Source: JAIBJN01 sp963811635 (GTDB lineage: Bacteria; Actinomycetota; Thermoleophilia; Gaiellales; Gaiellaceae). Taken from it: DNA of 64,000 nt. Below the pieces are notes generated by a model. The model had not been told where the DNA came from. It did not search any database and saw only the letters and a program-made list of their open reading frames with translations. Position numbers and translations under genes: made by a program. The stretch covers positions 186,001-250,000 of the forward strand of contig CAWESB010000015.1 of NCBI GenBank assembly GCA_963811635.1, in the 5' to 3' direction. Below, in pieces: positions 9,097 to 17,497 of the stretch (position 1 is its first letter; each line of letters begins with the position of its first letter).

Positions 9097-10302
9097 TCAG
9101 GGAACCGCCTCGGCTTCGTACACCGCCACCCGGGCGCGGGCGCGCTCGTACGAGACGAGCTCGTGGTCGAAGAGCGCGGCGCGCTCCTCGGGCGAGAGCT
9201 GCGAGGCCTGCAGACGGCTGACGTAACGCTCGCGGTAGAGGCCGACCCCTTCCCGGATGTCGAACGGCACACCTTGATAGACGACGATGTTGCCGCTTTC
9301 GTCAGCGCCGACGAAGTAGGCGCGCGAGATCCCGAGCAGCGCGCCTCCGAGCAGGAGCGCCACGAGGCCGAGCGCGATCATCAGCCAGAGGAGCCGTCGG
9401 CCCCAGCCGCGCTTCTTGGGCGGACGCCTCGGTGCCGTCGAGGCCCCGGCGGCAACCGGGGCGGCCGGGGGCGGCGCCTGCACCGGCTGGAGGTTGGTCA
9501 GCGTGTCCTCGAGCTCGTCCGTCTCGCCCTGTCCGTTGCCCTGGGCGTCGACCACCGGCGCGACGAGCGTCTCTTCGATCGATTCCTCGTCCCCCTCGAC
9601 GCGGAAGAGGACGACCGTCACGTTGTCCTCGCCACCGCCGGTGTTGGCCGCGCGTACCAGCTCCTTGGCGGCGTCGTCGAGCGTCGGGGCGGCGGCGATG
9701 ATCCCGAGGATGTCCTCGTCGGCCACCATCGTGGTGAGCCCGTCGGAGCAGAGGAGGAAGAGGTCGCCCGGCTCGGCCTCGACCGTGAGCGTGTCGACGT
9801 CCACCTGCGGGTCCGTGCCGAGCGCGCGCGTGATCACCGAGCGCTGCGGGTGCGCCTCGGCCTCCTCGGGCGTGAGCCGCCCGCTGCGCATCAGATCGGC
9901 GACGAGCGAATGGTCGTCGGTGAGCTGCTCGAGCTCCCCGTTCCGGATCCGGTAGGCCCGCGAGTCCCCCACGTGACCGAGCGTGACCCGGCCGCTCGTG
10001 AGGAGGGCGGCGGTGACGGTCGTCCCCATGCCGGAGACGTCGGAGTCCGTGCGCGCCCGCTCGAAAATCCGCCGGTTCGCCTCTTGGATGATCGCCTGCA
10101 GGCGGTCATCGGGCGCCAGCTCGTCGGCCTCGTGGTACTCGCGGAAGGCGGCCGCGGTCAGGCGAGACGCCACCTCACCCGCCTGCGCGCCGCCCATTCC
10201 GTCGGCGACCGCGAAGAGCGGGGGGTCGAGGACGAAGGAGTCCTCGTTCCGGCGCCGCACGCGGCCCGGATCGGTCCGGCCTGCGCTCTCTCCGAGCCTC
10301 AT
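9097..10302 (-). CDS. PP2C-type Ser/Thr protein phosphatase (PstP-like)
   Basis: A 401-residue metal-dependent phosphatase that reverses phosphorylation by PknB-type kinases. The catalytic domain (about 1-235) has RNEDSF, VADGMGG, the loop GHVGDSRAYR, CSDGLT and GGEDNVTVV, which provide the conserved aspartates for two metal ions. A proline/alanine-rich linker is followed by one transmembrane helix (about residues 302-326) and a small extracytoplasmic tail, as in mycobacterial PstP. It sits between fhaB and rodA with short overlaps at both ends, the standard actinobacterial order. Confidence 0.92.
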   Translation of the reverse strand: MRLGESAGRTDPGRVRRRNEDSFVLDPPLFAVADGMGGAQAGEVASRLTAAAFREYHEADELAPDDRLQAIIQEANRRIFERARTDSDVSGMGTTVTAALLTSGRVTLGHVGDSRAYRIRNGELEQLTDDHSLVADLMRSGRLTPEEAEAHPQRSVITRALGTDPQVDVDTLTVEAEPGDLFLLCSDGLTTMVADEDILGIIAAAPTLDDAAKELVRAANTGGGEDNVTVVLFRVEGDEESIEETLVAPVVDAQGNGQGETDELEDTLTNLQPVQAPPPAAPVAAGASTAPRRPPKKRGWGRRLLWLMIALGLVALLLGGALLGISRAYFVGADESGNIVVYQGVPFDIREGVGLYRERYVSRLQASQLSPEERAALFDHELVSYERARARVAVYEAEAVP

Positions 10303-10769
10303 CGTTCGAACCGCAGCTCCGTGTCGCCGACCTGGAGGAGGTTGCCCTCGTGCAGGCGATGGCGGCCCGTGACGCGCTCGCCGTTCACGTAGGTCCCATT
10401 CGTCGAGCCGAGGTCGATCACCCAGGTACCGTCGAGCCCGCTCTCGACGCGGACGTGGTGGCCTGACGCGTAGTCGTCGCCGTCGAGCACGAGCACATTG
10501 TCGTCAGCGCGCCCGATGGTCGTCGGCACCGGGCCCGCTTCCAAGGTCTTCCCGACCGGCACGACCTTCGAACGTGTGACGACGAGACGCCCGGGCTCGA
10601 TCCCGGCCTCCGCCCGCGCCTGGGCGACCTGCGCGGGCGCCATGACGAAGCTCTCCTGGGAGGCGACCGGCAGGCCCCGCGATGCCGAGCGGACGACCCG
10701 CCAGATGAAGACGTAGAGCAGGATCACGAAGGCGGCCTGGAGCGCGATGAGGATGGGCTCGACGGACAC
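10299..10769 (-). CDS. fhaB: FHA-domain membrane protein FhaB
   Basis: A 156-residue protein with an N-terminal transmembrane helix (about 6-27) and a C-terminal forkhead-associated domain that binds phosphothreonine. The FHA core shows IGRADDN, the His/Arg pair in ASGHHVRV and LGSTNGTYVNG. The GTG at 10769 is the best start, since the preceding frame is low-complexity noise. An AGGAG lies 13 bases upstream, a little far. It is the standard partner of PknB and the PP2C phosphatase and links kinase output to RodA/PBP. It overlaps the PP2C start by four bases. Confidence 0.88.
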   Translation of the reverse strand: MSVEPILIALQAAFVILLYVFIWRVVRSASRGLPVASQESFVMAPAQVAQARAEAGIEPGRLVVTRSKVVPVGKTLEAGPVPTTIGRADDNVLVLDGDDYASGHHVRVESGLDGTWVIDLGSTNGTYVNGERVTGRHRLHEGNLLQVGDTELRFER

Positions 10770-10785
10770 CTGGGCCCTTGTGCTC

Positions 10786-11565
10786 CTAGAAACCGCGCTC
10801 GAACCGCACGACGGTCGTGCCGAGAAGGATCTCGTCGTCGGGCTCGAGCTTGGCGCGCTCCACGCGCTTCCCGTTGATCGTGACCCCGTTCGTCGAGCCG
10901 AGGTCGACGATCCAGTAGGCGCCGTCCTCGCGCCGGACCTCGGCGTGGCGCCGGGAGACGTTCGGATCGTCGACGGTGATATCGGCCTCGCGCGAGCGTC
11001 CGATGACCAGCGGTTGTTCCTCCAGCTCGTGGCGCTGGCCTCCCACGAAGACCGCGGACGGCGCGCGAGCGAGGTCGTGCTCATCGGCCACCTCTGGCGA
11101 GACCGCCTCCGTGACCGGGGGCCGGTAGATCTTCGTCTCGCTCGGAAGGGCCTGCGGCTTCACGTCCGGGGGCGGCGGAGGCGCCTGCGGGCGCTCCGGC
11201 TGCACCATGCGTGTGGCGATGCCGAACTCGCCCACGTTGAGGTCGTCGTCCTCCTCGATCAGGACCTGGGGCGTCGAGAGCAGCGCGTAGCCCTCGCGCC
11301 TGGCGTGCTCGGAGAGGTAATCCGACAGCTCGGTCCGGAGCGAGTCCTCGTACGTGGCGAACTGGTCGCGGTCGCTCGGGCAGAGATAGACCGTGTACTC
11401 GTTCGGGACGTAGACGCGCGAGACCGACACGCTCTTGGCGTCGTCCATCTCCTTCGCGAGCTTGCGCGCCAGCTCGACCGGCTGCACGTGTGTTCGGAAG
11501 GCGCGTCCGAACACGCCTTCGACGATCGACTCGATGCGATGCTCGATGCTTCGCAGGACGCTCAT
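10786..11565 (-). CDS. fhaA: FhaA-like protein: DUF3662 plus FHA domain
   Basis: A 259-residue soluble protein. The N-terminal ~125 residues are the FhaA N-terminal domain (DUF3662), recognisable from GVFGRAFRTHVQPVELA. After a proline-rich linker comes an FHA domain with IGRSREADI, VSRRHAEV and LGSTNGVTINGKRV. In mycobacteria FhaA binds the phosphorylated pseudokinase MviN and controls lipid II flux; the same role is inferred. The N-terminal FhaA domain is complete but the linker is short. It follows a distinct kinase gene after 30 bases and opens the classical fhaA-fhaB-pstP-rodA-pbpA-pknB series. Confidence 0.9.
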   Translation of the reverse strand: MSVLRSIEHRIESIVEGVFGRAFRTHVQPVELARKLAKEMDDAKSVSVSRVYVPNEYTVYLCPSDRDQFATYEDSLRTELSDYLSEHARREGYALLSTPQVLIEEDDDLNVGEFGIATRMVQPERPQAPPPPPDVKPQALPSETKIYRPPVTEAVSPEVADEHDLARAPSAVFVGGQRHELEEQPLVIGRSREADITVDDPNVSRRHAEVRREDGAYWIVDLGSTNGVTINGKRVERAKLEPDDEILLGTTVVRFERGF

Positions 11566-11595
11566 GAGAAGGGCACCATTGTGCCCGCCGCCACT

Positions 11596-13212
11596 CTATC
11601 GGCGTGTTTTGAGCAGCGGATACGCCAGGAGACCGGCCGCCAGCCACACCGCGGGCGCGGCCCAGAGGGCGGCAACCGCGGCGCCGCCCGCAGCTACCGG
11701 GACGAGCAGGAGCATCCCCAGGAAGCCGGCGCCCCAGGCGGCCACGCCCCAGAGCCCGTAGCCGCGCGCAAGGCCGGCGGTCACGGTCGCCGCCACGAGC
11801 ACTGCGATGGCGGCGACGATCGTGGGCCGGCTCGTGAGGGTCGCCAGGCCTGCGTCGAGCGCGGCTCCGGGGCCTTCGACCCCGCTGACCGCGCGCCCAT
11901 CCGGCGCGGGCTCGCCCGTGAGCGGGACACGGAGGCCGGCGACGACGATCGCGGCCACGGCGGTCACGACGGCGGCGACGACGAGCGCGACCTGGCGCAC
12001 GAGGCCTCGTGCGTGGAGCGCGAACACCGGGACGAGCGGCAGCGCGTGGATCGGCGCCAGGAGCGGTCCGGCGAGGAACAGGAGCCCGGAACGTGCGTCG
12101 CGGGCGAAAAGGAGCAGCCAGAGGAGCGCGAGGGGGACGTAGGCGACGGCGAGCCCGAGCGAGACGTTGCCGAGCGGGAGGACGGGGACGGCGAGCGCCA
12201 CCGCCAGCCCGGCGGCCGGGCTCAGCAGCGCGACCACGGCCGCGAGCGCCCCGAGCAGGAAGGGCCAGCCCGTGGGGAAGAACGGCAAGAGCAGGGCGGT
12301 CCCGGTCGCGAACACGGCCGCCAGCGCGGCATGCGGCGCCCGCTCGCGCAGGACGATCGGCGACGTCTTGGCGCGGCGCCGCTCGGTGCGCTCCTCCTCG
12401 ACGACCCGCAAGAGCGCGAGGGCCTGCTTCGCGCCCGGGCGCTTGCGTGGGTCGACGGAGAGCATGCGGTCGACGGCGCGGCAGAGCTCGCGCGGGAGGT
12501 CGGGGCGGAGCTGGGCGAGCGGCTGGGCGCCCTGCTCGACGCGGCGCGCCGTCTCGAGCGGCGACACCGCCCAGAACGGGTGGCGCCCGGCGAGCGCCTC
12601 CCAGAGGAGGACGCCGACCGCCCAGACGTCGGCCGCCCCGCTCGCCTCCTGGCCGGCGAGCCGCTCAGGGGCGATGTAGGCGAGCGTGCCAGGCACGTCT
12701 CCGACGGCCGTGAGCGTGTCGGCATGCTCGAGCTGGGCGAGGCCGAAATCGAGGAGCCGGATCGAGACCTCGTGGCCGTCCTCCAGCATGATGTTGGCGG
12801 GCTTCACGTCGCGGTGGACGACGCCCTTCGAGTGCGCGTGCGCGAGCGCCTCGAGCACCTGTGCGGCCGCCTCGACCGCGGACCAGTCGTCCAGCATGCC
12901 CCCGCGCAGCGCCTCGCGCAGTGTGCGGCCGGCGACGTAGGGATAGGCGACGTAGACGTGGCTCTCGTCCCGTGAGAGCGCGAGCGCGCGCAGGCAGCGC
13001 GGATGCCGGAGCCGGGTGGCGGCGTCGACCTCGCGTTCGGCGCGCGCACCGGGCTTGCCCTCGCGCGAAACGACCTTGAGCGCGACGTTGCGGCCCTCGT
13101 GCTCGTCGCGGGCGAGCCAGACCGAACCGCCGCCGCCACTGCCCAGGGGCCGGAGCGGCCGATACCGGCCGAGGACGAGGTGGTTCTCGGTGATCGCGAC
13201 CGCTGGCTGCAT
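11596..13212 (-). CDS. Ser/Thr protein kinase with multipass membrane C-terminus
   Basis: A protein of 538 residues when started at the second methionine (13212), which gives a normal kinase N-terminus. The N-terminal ~270 residues are a Hanks-type kinase with LGSGGGGSVWLA, VVHRDVKPAN and DFGLAQ; the activation segment ends in APE within TLAYIAPERL. The C-terminal ~250 residues hold about eight or nine very hydrophobic helices with no PASTA or other extracytoplasmic sensor domain. That architecture is unusual, since most bacterial kinases have a single helix. It lies 30 bases upstream of fhaA in the same direction and may replace the PknA position of mycobacteria. It could sense membrane state, but that is speculation. 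Confidence 0.82.
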   Translation of the reverse strand: MQPAVAITENHLVLGRYRPLRPLGSGGGGSVWLARDEHEGRNVALKVVSREGKPGARAEREVDAATRLRHPRCLRALALSRDESHVYVAYPYVAGRTLREALRGGMLDDWSAVEAAAQVLEALAHAHSKGVVHRDVKPANIMLEDGHEVSIRLLDFGLAQLEHADTLTAVGDVPGTLAYIAPERLAGQEASGAADVWAVGVLLWEALAGRHPFWAVSPLETARRVEQGAQPLAQLRPDLPRELCRAVDRMLSVDPRKRPGAKQALALLRVVEEERTERRRAKTSPIVLRERAPHAALAAVFATGTALLLPFFPTGWPFLLGALAAVVALLSPAAGLAVALAVPVLPLGNVSLGLAVAYVPLALLWLLLFARDARSGLLFLAGPLLAPIHALPLVPVFALHARGLVRQVALVVAAVVTAVAAIVVAGLRVPLTGEPAPDGRAVSGVEGPGAALDAGLATLTSRPTIVAAIAVLVAATVTAGLARGYGLWGVAAWGAGFLGMLLLVPVAAGGAAVAALWAAPAVWLAAGLLAYPLLKTRR

Positions 13213-13307
13213 CGCCCGTAGAGCGGCACTTGGCGTTCCGCCCGGAAAGTCCTGCATAGTCCGTGCTTGGTGTTAGACTCGGCGACTTCCTCGACCCGGA
13301 TCACACT

Positions 13308-14447
13308 GTGTTCGACCGCGAAAAGAACGACCCGCAGACCGACATCGAGTTCGACTTCTTCGACGAGTCGCCGACGGTCGAGGCCACCCCGGGGAAGAAG
13401 GGCGAGGATCCCGGCAAGCGCCGGCGCCTCCCGAAGCGGCCCCCCACGCCTCCGGGCGGCCCGCAGCTGTACCGCCTCGGCGTGCTCATCGCCGGTGCGA
13501 TCGTGCTCGCGGTCATCTTCATCCTCGTCATCAACAACTGCCGCGGCGACCAGAAGCGCGCCGCGTACGAGGACTACATCGACGACGTCGGCACGGTCGC
13601 GTCGTCGTCGGCCGATCTGGGCAAGCAGCTGAACACGCAGCTGACCGCGCCGGGGATCAAGATCGAGGCGCTGCGGGGCGACATCGAGGGCCTGCGCGAC
13701 CAGCAGGAGCAGATCCTGCAGCAGACCCAGGATCTGAGTCCGCCCGGCCCACTCGTCGAGCAGCAGGAGGCCCTCGTCGAGGCGATGCAGTTCCGAGTCA
13801 ACGGGCTCGGAGGCATCGCGCAGGGGCTGCAGCTCGTCGCCGAGACCGACAATGACGAGGAGGCGAGCCAGAACCTCGCCAACCAGGCCCAGCGGCTCGT
13901 CGCGAGCGACGTGGTCTACGCGGACGCGTTCAAGGCCGCCGCGGAGGAGGTGCTCGAGCAGCAGGGAGTCACGAACGTCGCGATCCCGGCGTCGGTGTTC
14001 GTCCAGACGCCCGAGCTCTCCAGCCCCTCCTTCTGGACCGACTCGATCCAGCGCCTGACCCAGGGAACCGAGACGGCCGGGCTGCGCGGGAACGGGATCG
14101 CCTCCGTCACCGTCCTCCCGGGCGGCCAGGAGCTCTCGGCGTCGGGCGACAACACGATCGCCGTCACGGACGACCTCGTCTTCGAGGTCGTGGTCGAGAA
14201 CTCGGGCGAGAGCCAGGAGACCCAGGTCGTCGTCCGCCTCGTCATCCGCCAGCAGCCGCGCATCTCCAAGGAGCAGACAATCGACGTCATCGCCTCGGGC
14301 GAGACGAAGACCGTCCGGTTCAGCGGCTTCGAAGAGATCGCCTTCTCGACCCAGACGACGCTGAGCGTCACCGTTGAGCCGGTCCCGGGCGAGACGAACA
14401 CGGACAACAACACCCGCGAGTACCCGATCATCTTCACGCTCAGCTAG
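13308..14447 (+). CDS. Membrane-anchored coiled-coil protein with C-terminal CARDB-like domain
   Basis: I do not recognise a named family. With GTG 13308 the protein is 379 residues: an acidic, proline-rich cytoplasmic start, one transmembrane helix (about 60-80, LYRLGVLIAGAIVLAVIFIL), a Gln/Glu-rich helical stretch (about 110-210) and a C-terminal ~110-residue beta-rich domain ending in NTDNNTREYPIIF, the pattern of CARDB/Ig-like adhesion modules. An earlier in-frame GTG at 13263 exists but would add residues unlike the rest. A TAGACT hexamer at 13274-13279 could be the -10 element for a 5' leader of about 20 bases. It is divergent from the wall/kinase operon, so an envelope role is plausible. 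Confidence 0.6.
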   Translation: MFDREKNDPQTDIEFDFFDESPTVEATPGKKGEDPGKRRRLPKRPPTPPGGPQLYRLGVLIAGAIVLAVIFILVINNCRGDQKRAAYEDYIDDVGTVASSSADLGKQLNTQLTAPGIKIEALRGDIEGLRDQQEQILQQTQDLSPPGPLVEQQEALVEAMQFRVNGLGGIAQGLQLVAETDNDEEASQNLANQAQRLVASDVVYADAFKAAAEEVLEQQGVTNVAIPASVFVQTPELSSPSFWTDSIQRLTQGTETAGLRGNGIASVTVLPGGQELSASGDNTIAVTDDLVFEVVVENSGESQETQVVVRLVIRQQPRISKEQTIDVIASGETKTVRFSGFEEIAFSTQTTLSVTVEPVPGETNTDNNTREYPIIFTLS

Positions 14448-14468
14448 GAGGCCAAGCCCTCCTCGCGG

Positions 14469-14474
14469 TAGGCT
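14469..14474 (+). promoter_or_regulatory. -10 element of a leaderless transcript
   Basis: TAGGCT lies eight bases before the ATG of the DUF4446 gene, so transcription should begin at or next to the start codon. No Shine-Dalgarno is present. Confidence 0.5.
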
Positions 14475-14482
14475 AGGGCCCG

Positions 14483-14965
14483 ATGTCGGACCTCTCCGAC
14501 GCCGCTCCCTGGATCGCCATCGGCGCCGCAGCGGCGGCGGTCGCGGCTCTCCTTCTCTCGCTCCTCTTCTATCTGAAGCTGCGCGCCGTGCGGAAGGCCC
14601 AGCTCGTGCTCATGGGCACGGGCAGGGACGATCTCGTCAACTTCGCCGTCTCGCTGCAGACGCGGATCGACGACCTCCACCGCGTCGTGGACGAGGTGGC
14701 GGCCGCGCTGGCGCGCATCGACCGGCGGGTGGACGGGTGTCTGTCCCACACCGCACTCGTCCGCTACAACGCCTACGAGGATGCGGGGGGCCACCAGTCG
14801 GCTTCGCTCGCCTTCCTCGACGGCGCGCGCTCCGGCGTGGTCATGAGCGCCATCCAGGGGCGCGACTACGCCCGCATCTACGTGAAGCAGCTCGACCGCG
14901 GCAAGGCGCCGGTGGCGCTGTCGCCGGAGGAGCAGGAGGCGGTCGACCGCGCGATGGCGCAATGA
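14483..14965 (+). CDS. DUF4446 family protein
   Basis: A 160-residue protein with one N-terminal transmembrane helix (about 9-33), a helical stretch and a C-terminal ~80-residue domain with VRYNAYEDAGGHQSASLAFLD followed by GVVMSAI and RIYVKQLDRGK, the hallmark of the DUF4446 family. The function is unknown; members occur in Firmicutes and Actinobacteria. The DUF4446 core looks complete. It overlaps the next gene by four bases (ATGA), so they are co-translated. It is preceded by a TAGGCT hexamer at leaderless spacing. Confidence 0.85.
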   Translation: MSDLSDAAPWIAIGAAAAAVAALLLSLLFYLKLRAVRKAQLVLMGTGRDDLVNFAVSLQTRIDDLHRVVDEVAAALARIDRRVDGCLSHTALVRYNAYEDAGGHQSASLAFLDGARSGVVMSAIQGRDYARIYVKQLDRGKAPVALSPEEQEAVDRAMAQ

Positions 14966-15369
14966 CGTATCGCAAGGCCGACATCCGCCCGTTCCAGACG
15001 GGTGACGAGGCGCTCCTCTTCGGGCTCGCGAGCCTCGACCGCGGCGCCGACCGGCGCACGCTGGCGGTGCTCGAGCGCGAGACCGTCTTCGTCGCCGAGA
15101 TCGAGGGCGAGCCCGCGGGCTACGTCGCCGTCCAGCGCGCGGACGTTGCCGTCCGGGTCGACCAGCTCTTCGTCAGCCCCGAGCACGAGGCCGAGGGGGT
15201 CGGGCGCCAGCTGCTCGAGCACGCGGAGGGCTACGCGATCTCGGAGGGCGCGCTCACCCTCCAGGTGGTCGTCTCGCACGCAGACCGCCGGGCCACGGAC
15301 TTCTACCGGGGCCGCGGGTTCGTGCCCGCCGGGGAGGATTTGCTGGAGATCGTCCTCCCGCGGCTGTAG
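14962..15369 (+). CDS. GNAT family N-acetyltransferase
   Basis: A 135-residue acetyl-CoA-dependent acetyltransferase. The fold is recognisable from VAEIEGEPAGYVAV (strand 2-3), VDQLFVSPEHEAEGVGRQLLEHAE, in which the acetyl-CoA binding loop (Q/R-x-x-G-x-G/A) is EAEGVGRQL, and ATDFYRGRGFVPAGED near the end. It starts inside the stop of the DUF4446 gene, so the two form a small operon. The substrate cannot be deduced. Confidence 0.82.
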   Translation: MTYRKADIRPFQTGDEALLFGLASLDRGADRRTLAVLERETVFVAEIEGEPAGYVAVQRADVAVRVDQLFVSPEHEAEGVGRQLLEHAEGYAISEGALTLQVVVSHADRRATDFYRGRGFVPAGEDLLEIVLPRL

Positions 15370-15385
15370 AGGCCTTCCCCTCAAC

Positions 15386-15391
15386 TACGAT
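15386..15391 (+). promoter_or_regulatory. -10 element of a leaderless transcript
   Basis: TACGAT lies eight bases before the ATG of the HNH gene, with no ribosome binding site between them. Confidence 0.5.
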
Positions 15392-15399
15392 TCCGTGAA

Positions 15400-15900
15400 A
15401 TGCAGCAGGTTCTCGTCCTGAATGCGAGCTTCGAGCCGCTCAACGTGTGCACGGTCAGGCGCGCCCACGTGCTCGTCTACAAGGGCAAGGCCGAGGTCCT
15501 CGAGGAGCTGAACCAGCCGCTGCACTCGGCCTCGGACACGTTTCCCTGGCCGCACGTCATCCGCCTGCTCCACTACGTGCGCGTGCCGCGTGCCGTGAAG
15601 CGGAAGATCTCGCGGAGGGCGCTCTTCGCGCGCGACGGCCATCGCTGCGTCTACTGCGGCTCGGCGGGCCGGCTCACGCTCGACCACGTCGTCCCGCGCT
15701 CGCGCGGCGGCGAGTCGGTGTGGGAGAACGTCGTCACCTCGTGCGCTCCGTGCAACCTGCGGAAGGGCAACCGCCTGCCGGAGGAGCTGGAGATGCGCAT
15801 GCTCGTGAAGCCGCGCGTCCCCACCCCGGCGCTCTTCGTCACGCTCTCGGCGTCGAGGATCCCGGAGCCCTGGCAGCCGTACCTGTCCGCCTTCGCCTAG
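15400..15900 (+). CDS. HNH endonuclease family protein
   Basis: A 166-residue protein with an N-terminal ~75-residue region (VLVLNASFEPLNV, typical of this group) and an HNH domain. The zinc cysteines are Cys83/Cys86 (CVYC) and Cys115/Cys118 (CAPC); the catalytic core is LDHVVPRSRGG with His96 and Asn110 in ENVV. It belongs to the widespread stand-alone HNH family found once or a few times in most actinobacteria, whose cellular role is not established. There is no intron or restriction partner nearby, so it is probably a housekeeping DNA-processing protein and not a mobile element. Confidence 0.85.
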   Translation: MQQVLVLNASFEPLNVCTVRRAHVLVYKGKAEVLEELNQPLHSASDTFPWPHVIRLLHYVRVPRAVKRKISRRALFARDGHRCVYCGSAGRLTLDHVVPRSRGGESVWENVVTSCAPCNLRKGNRLPEELEMRMLVKPRVPTPALFVTLSASRIPEPWQPYLSAFA

Positions 15901-15908
15901 CCGAAGCG

Positions 15909-15939
15909 GACACGCCCGGGGTCAGACCCCGGGCGTGTC
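15909..15939. repeat. Perfect palindrome, GGGGTC-A-GACCCC family, likely bidirectional terminator
   Basis: Two 13-base arms (GACACGCCCGGGG and its complement) enclose a five-base loop. It fills the 54-base gap between the convergent HNH and glnA genes, so it can fold in both transcripts and may end both, although there is no long T tract. The same core occurs at 33714-33726, 59465-59485 and 59577-59603, which marks it as a member of an interspersed repeat family. Confidence 0.75.
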
Positions 15940-15954
15940 TCAAACGGATGAGTT

Positions 15955-17397
15955 TCAGGCGTCGTAGTAGAGCGCGAACTCGGCCGGGTGCGGCCTGAGG
16001 GCGACGACGTCGACCTCCTGCTCGCGCTTGTAGTCGATCCAGGTGCGGATGATCTCCTCGCTGAAGACGCCGCCTGCGAGGAGGAACTCGTGGTCGTGCT
16101 CGAGAGCGTCGAGCGCCTCGCCGAGCGAGCCGGGCACCTGGGCGATGTCGCCGCGCTGCTCCTCGAAGAGGTCGAAGTCGGCAGGCTCGCCCGGATCGAG
16201 GCCCTTTTGGACGCCGTCGATCCCCGCCATCAGCATCGCCGCGAAGGCCAGGTACGGGTTCGCGGTCGCGTCCGGGCAGCGGAACTCGATGCGCTTGGCT
16301 GGAGCCGACTCCGAGTACATCGGGATCCGGATCGCCGCCGAGCGGTTCCGCTGGGAGTAGACGAGGTTGACCGGCGCCTCGTAGCCCGGCACGAGCCGGC
16401 GGTACGAGTTCGTCGTCGGCGCGCAGAAAGCAAGCAGCGCCGGGGCGTGCATGAGGATCCCGCCGAGGTAGCCGCGGGCGAGCTGGGAGAGCCCCGCGTA
16501 GCCGGACTTGTCGGAGAAGAGGGGCGTCCCCTCCTTCCAGAGCGACTGGTGCGTGTGCATCCCCGAGCCGTTGTCGCCGTAGATGGGCTTCGGCATGAAC
16601 GTCGCCGTCTTGCCCGCGGACTTGGCCACGTTGCGGACGACGTATTTGTAGGCCATGACCTGGTCGGCCATGCGCGTGAGGGGCTGGTAGCGGAGGTCGA
16701 TCTCGCACTGACCCGCCGAGGCCACCTCGTGGTGGTGGAACTCGCACGGGATCCCGAGCCGCTCCAGCGTGAGCACGATCTCCGAGCGCAGGTCGTGCAG
16801 CGTGTCGTGGGGCGCCGGCGGGAAGTAGCCGCCCTTCTCGCGGACGGTGTAGCCCAGCCCTGGCGTCGCCGAGTTCCAGTGGCCTTCGGCCGAGTCGACC
16901 GCGTAGTGCGACCGCTGGGGCGAGAGCTCGTAGGAAACCTCGTCGAAGACGAAGAACTCGCACTCGGGCCCGAAGTTGGCGGTGTCGGCGATGCCGGTTT
17001 CGCTCAGGTAGTCCTCCGCGCGCCGGGCGACGCGACGGGGGTCGCGCCCGTACGGCTCGCCGGTCGTCGGGTCGGCGATCTCGCAGACGAGCGACAGCGT
17101 GGGCGCCGCCGTGAACGGGTCGAGGACGGCGCTCGCCGGGTCCGGCATGAGCAGCAGGTCGCTCTCGGCGATTCCCTGCCAGCCGCGGATCGACGAGCCG
17201 TCGAAGCCCAGTCCCTCGCTGAACGCCGAGGTGCCGAACGCGCTGATCGGCAGGGTCATGTGCTGCCAGCTTCCGAACAGGTCGCAGAACTTCAGGTCCA
17301 CCAGCTGGGTCTTCTGCTCGAAGGCCCACGCGACCGCTTCCTCCGGCTCCGGCTCCGTGCCGTTCGCCAGGTATGCCCTCGTCTCGATCTCCTGCAT
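15955..17397 (-). CDS. glnA: Glutamine synthetase type I (beta-like, without adenylylation tyrosine)
   Basis: A 480-residue glutamine synthetase that makes glutamine from glutamate, ammonia and ATP as a dodecamer. Catalytic blocks are present: GFDGSS, the Glu/His metal ligands in EFHHHEVASAGQCEID, NGSGMHTHQS and RIEFRCPD. Length and the C-terminal block match GSI-beta enzymes such as E. coli GlnA. The sequence that aligns with the adenylylation site reads DFDLFEE, with Phe408 where enterobacterial and mycobacterial enzymes have the modified Tyr (codon at 16174-16176). Alignment back from the conserved QVxGSL is gap-free. Adenylylation control is therefore probably absent. The start has AGGAGGGG before ATG. 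A promoter and a terminator hairpin lie upstream on the same strand. Confidence 0.95.
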   Translation of the reverse strand: MQEIETRAYLANGTEPEPEEAVAWAFEQKTQLVDLKFCDLFGSWQHMTLPISAFGTSAFSEGLGFDGSSIRGWQGIAESDLLLMPDPASAVLDPFTAAPTLSLVCEIADPTTGEPYGRDPRRVARRAEDYLSETGIADTANFGPECEFFVFDEVSYELSPQRSHYAVDSAEGHWNSATPGLGYTVREKGGYFPPAPHDTLHDLRSEIVLTLERLGIPCEFHHHEVASAGQCEIDLRYQPLTRMADQVMAYKYVVRNVAKSAGKTATFMPKPIYGDNGSGMHTHQSLWKEGTPLFSDKSGYAGLSQLARGYLGGILMHAPALLAFCAPTTNSYRRLVPGYEAPVNLVYSQRNRSAAIRIPMYSESAPAKRIEFRCPDATANPYLAFAAMLMAGIDGVQKGLDPGEPADFDLFEEQRGDIAQVPGSLGEALDALEHDHEFLLAGGVFSEEIIRTWIDYKREQEVDVVALRPHPAEFALYYDA

Positions 17398-17417
17398 CGC
17401 CCCTCCTTCGGTCCACG

Positions 17418-17453
17418 AAAAAAGCCCCAGCGGTCGGGTCGACCTCTGAGGCT
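17418..17453 (-). terminator. Intrinsic terminator inside the glnA leader (attenuator candidate)
   Basis: On the minus strand AGCCTCAG pairs with CTGGGGCT (one G-U), with an inner stem GGTCG/CGACC closed by a three-base loop, and six T residues follow directly. It lies between the predicted promoter (17498-17527) and the glnA start (17397). No other minus-strand gene lies upstream, because the next gene is divergent. It must therefore act on the glnA transcript itself. Confidence 0.7.
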
Positions 17454-17497
17454 GCGTCGCCTACTGCGGGCGCCGTCGTCGGCGCCTCGCAAGACTC

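Noticed and set aside
17292..17492. Arg-rich leader peptide (six Arg codons in a row) in the glnA leader
   Set aside because: The GTG that opens it overlaps the -10 hexamer, so it would lie upstream of the transcript start. GC-rich hairpin DNA gives Arg codons by chance.
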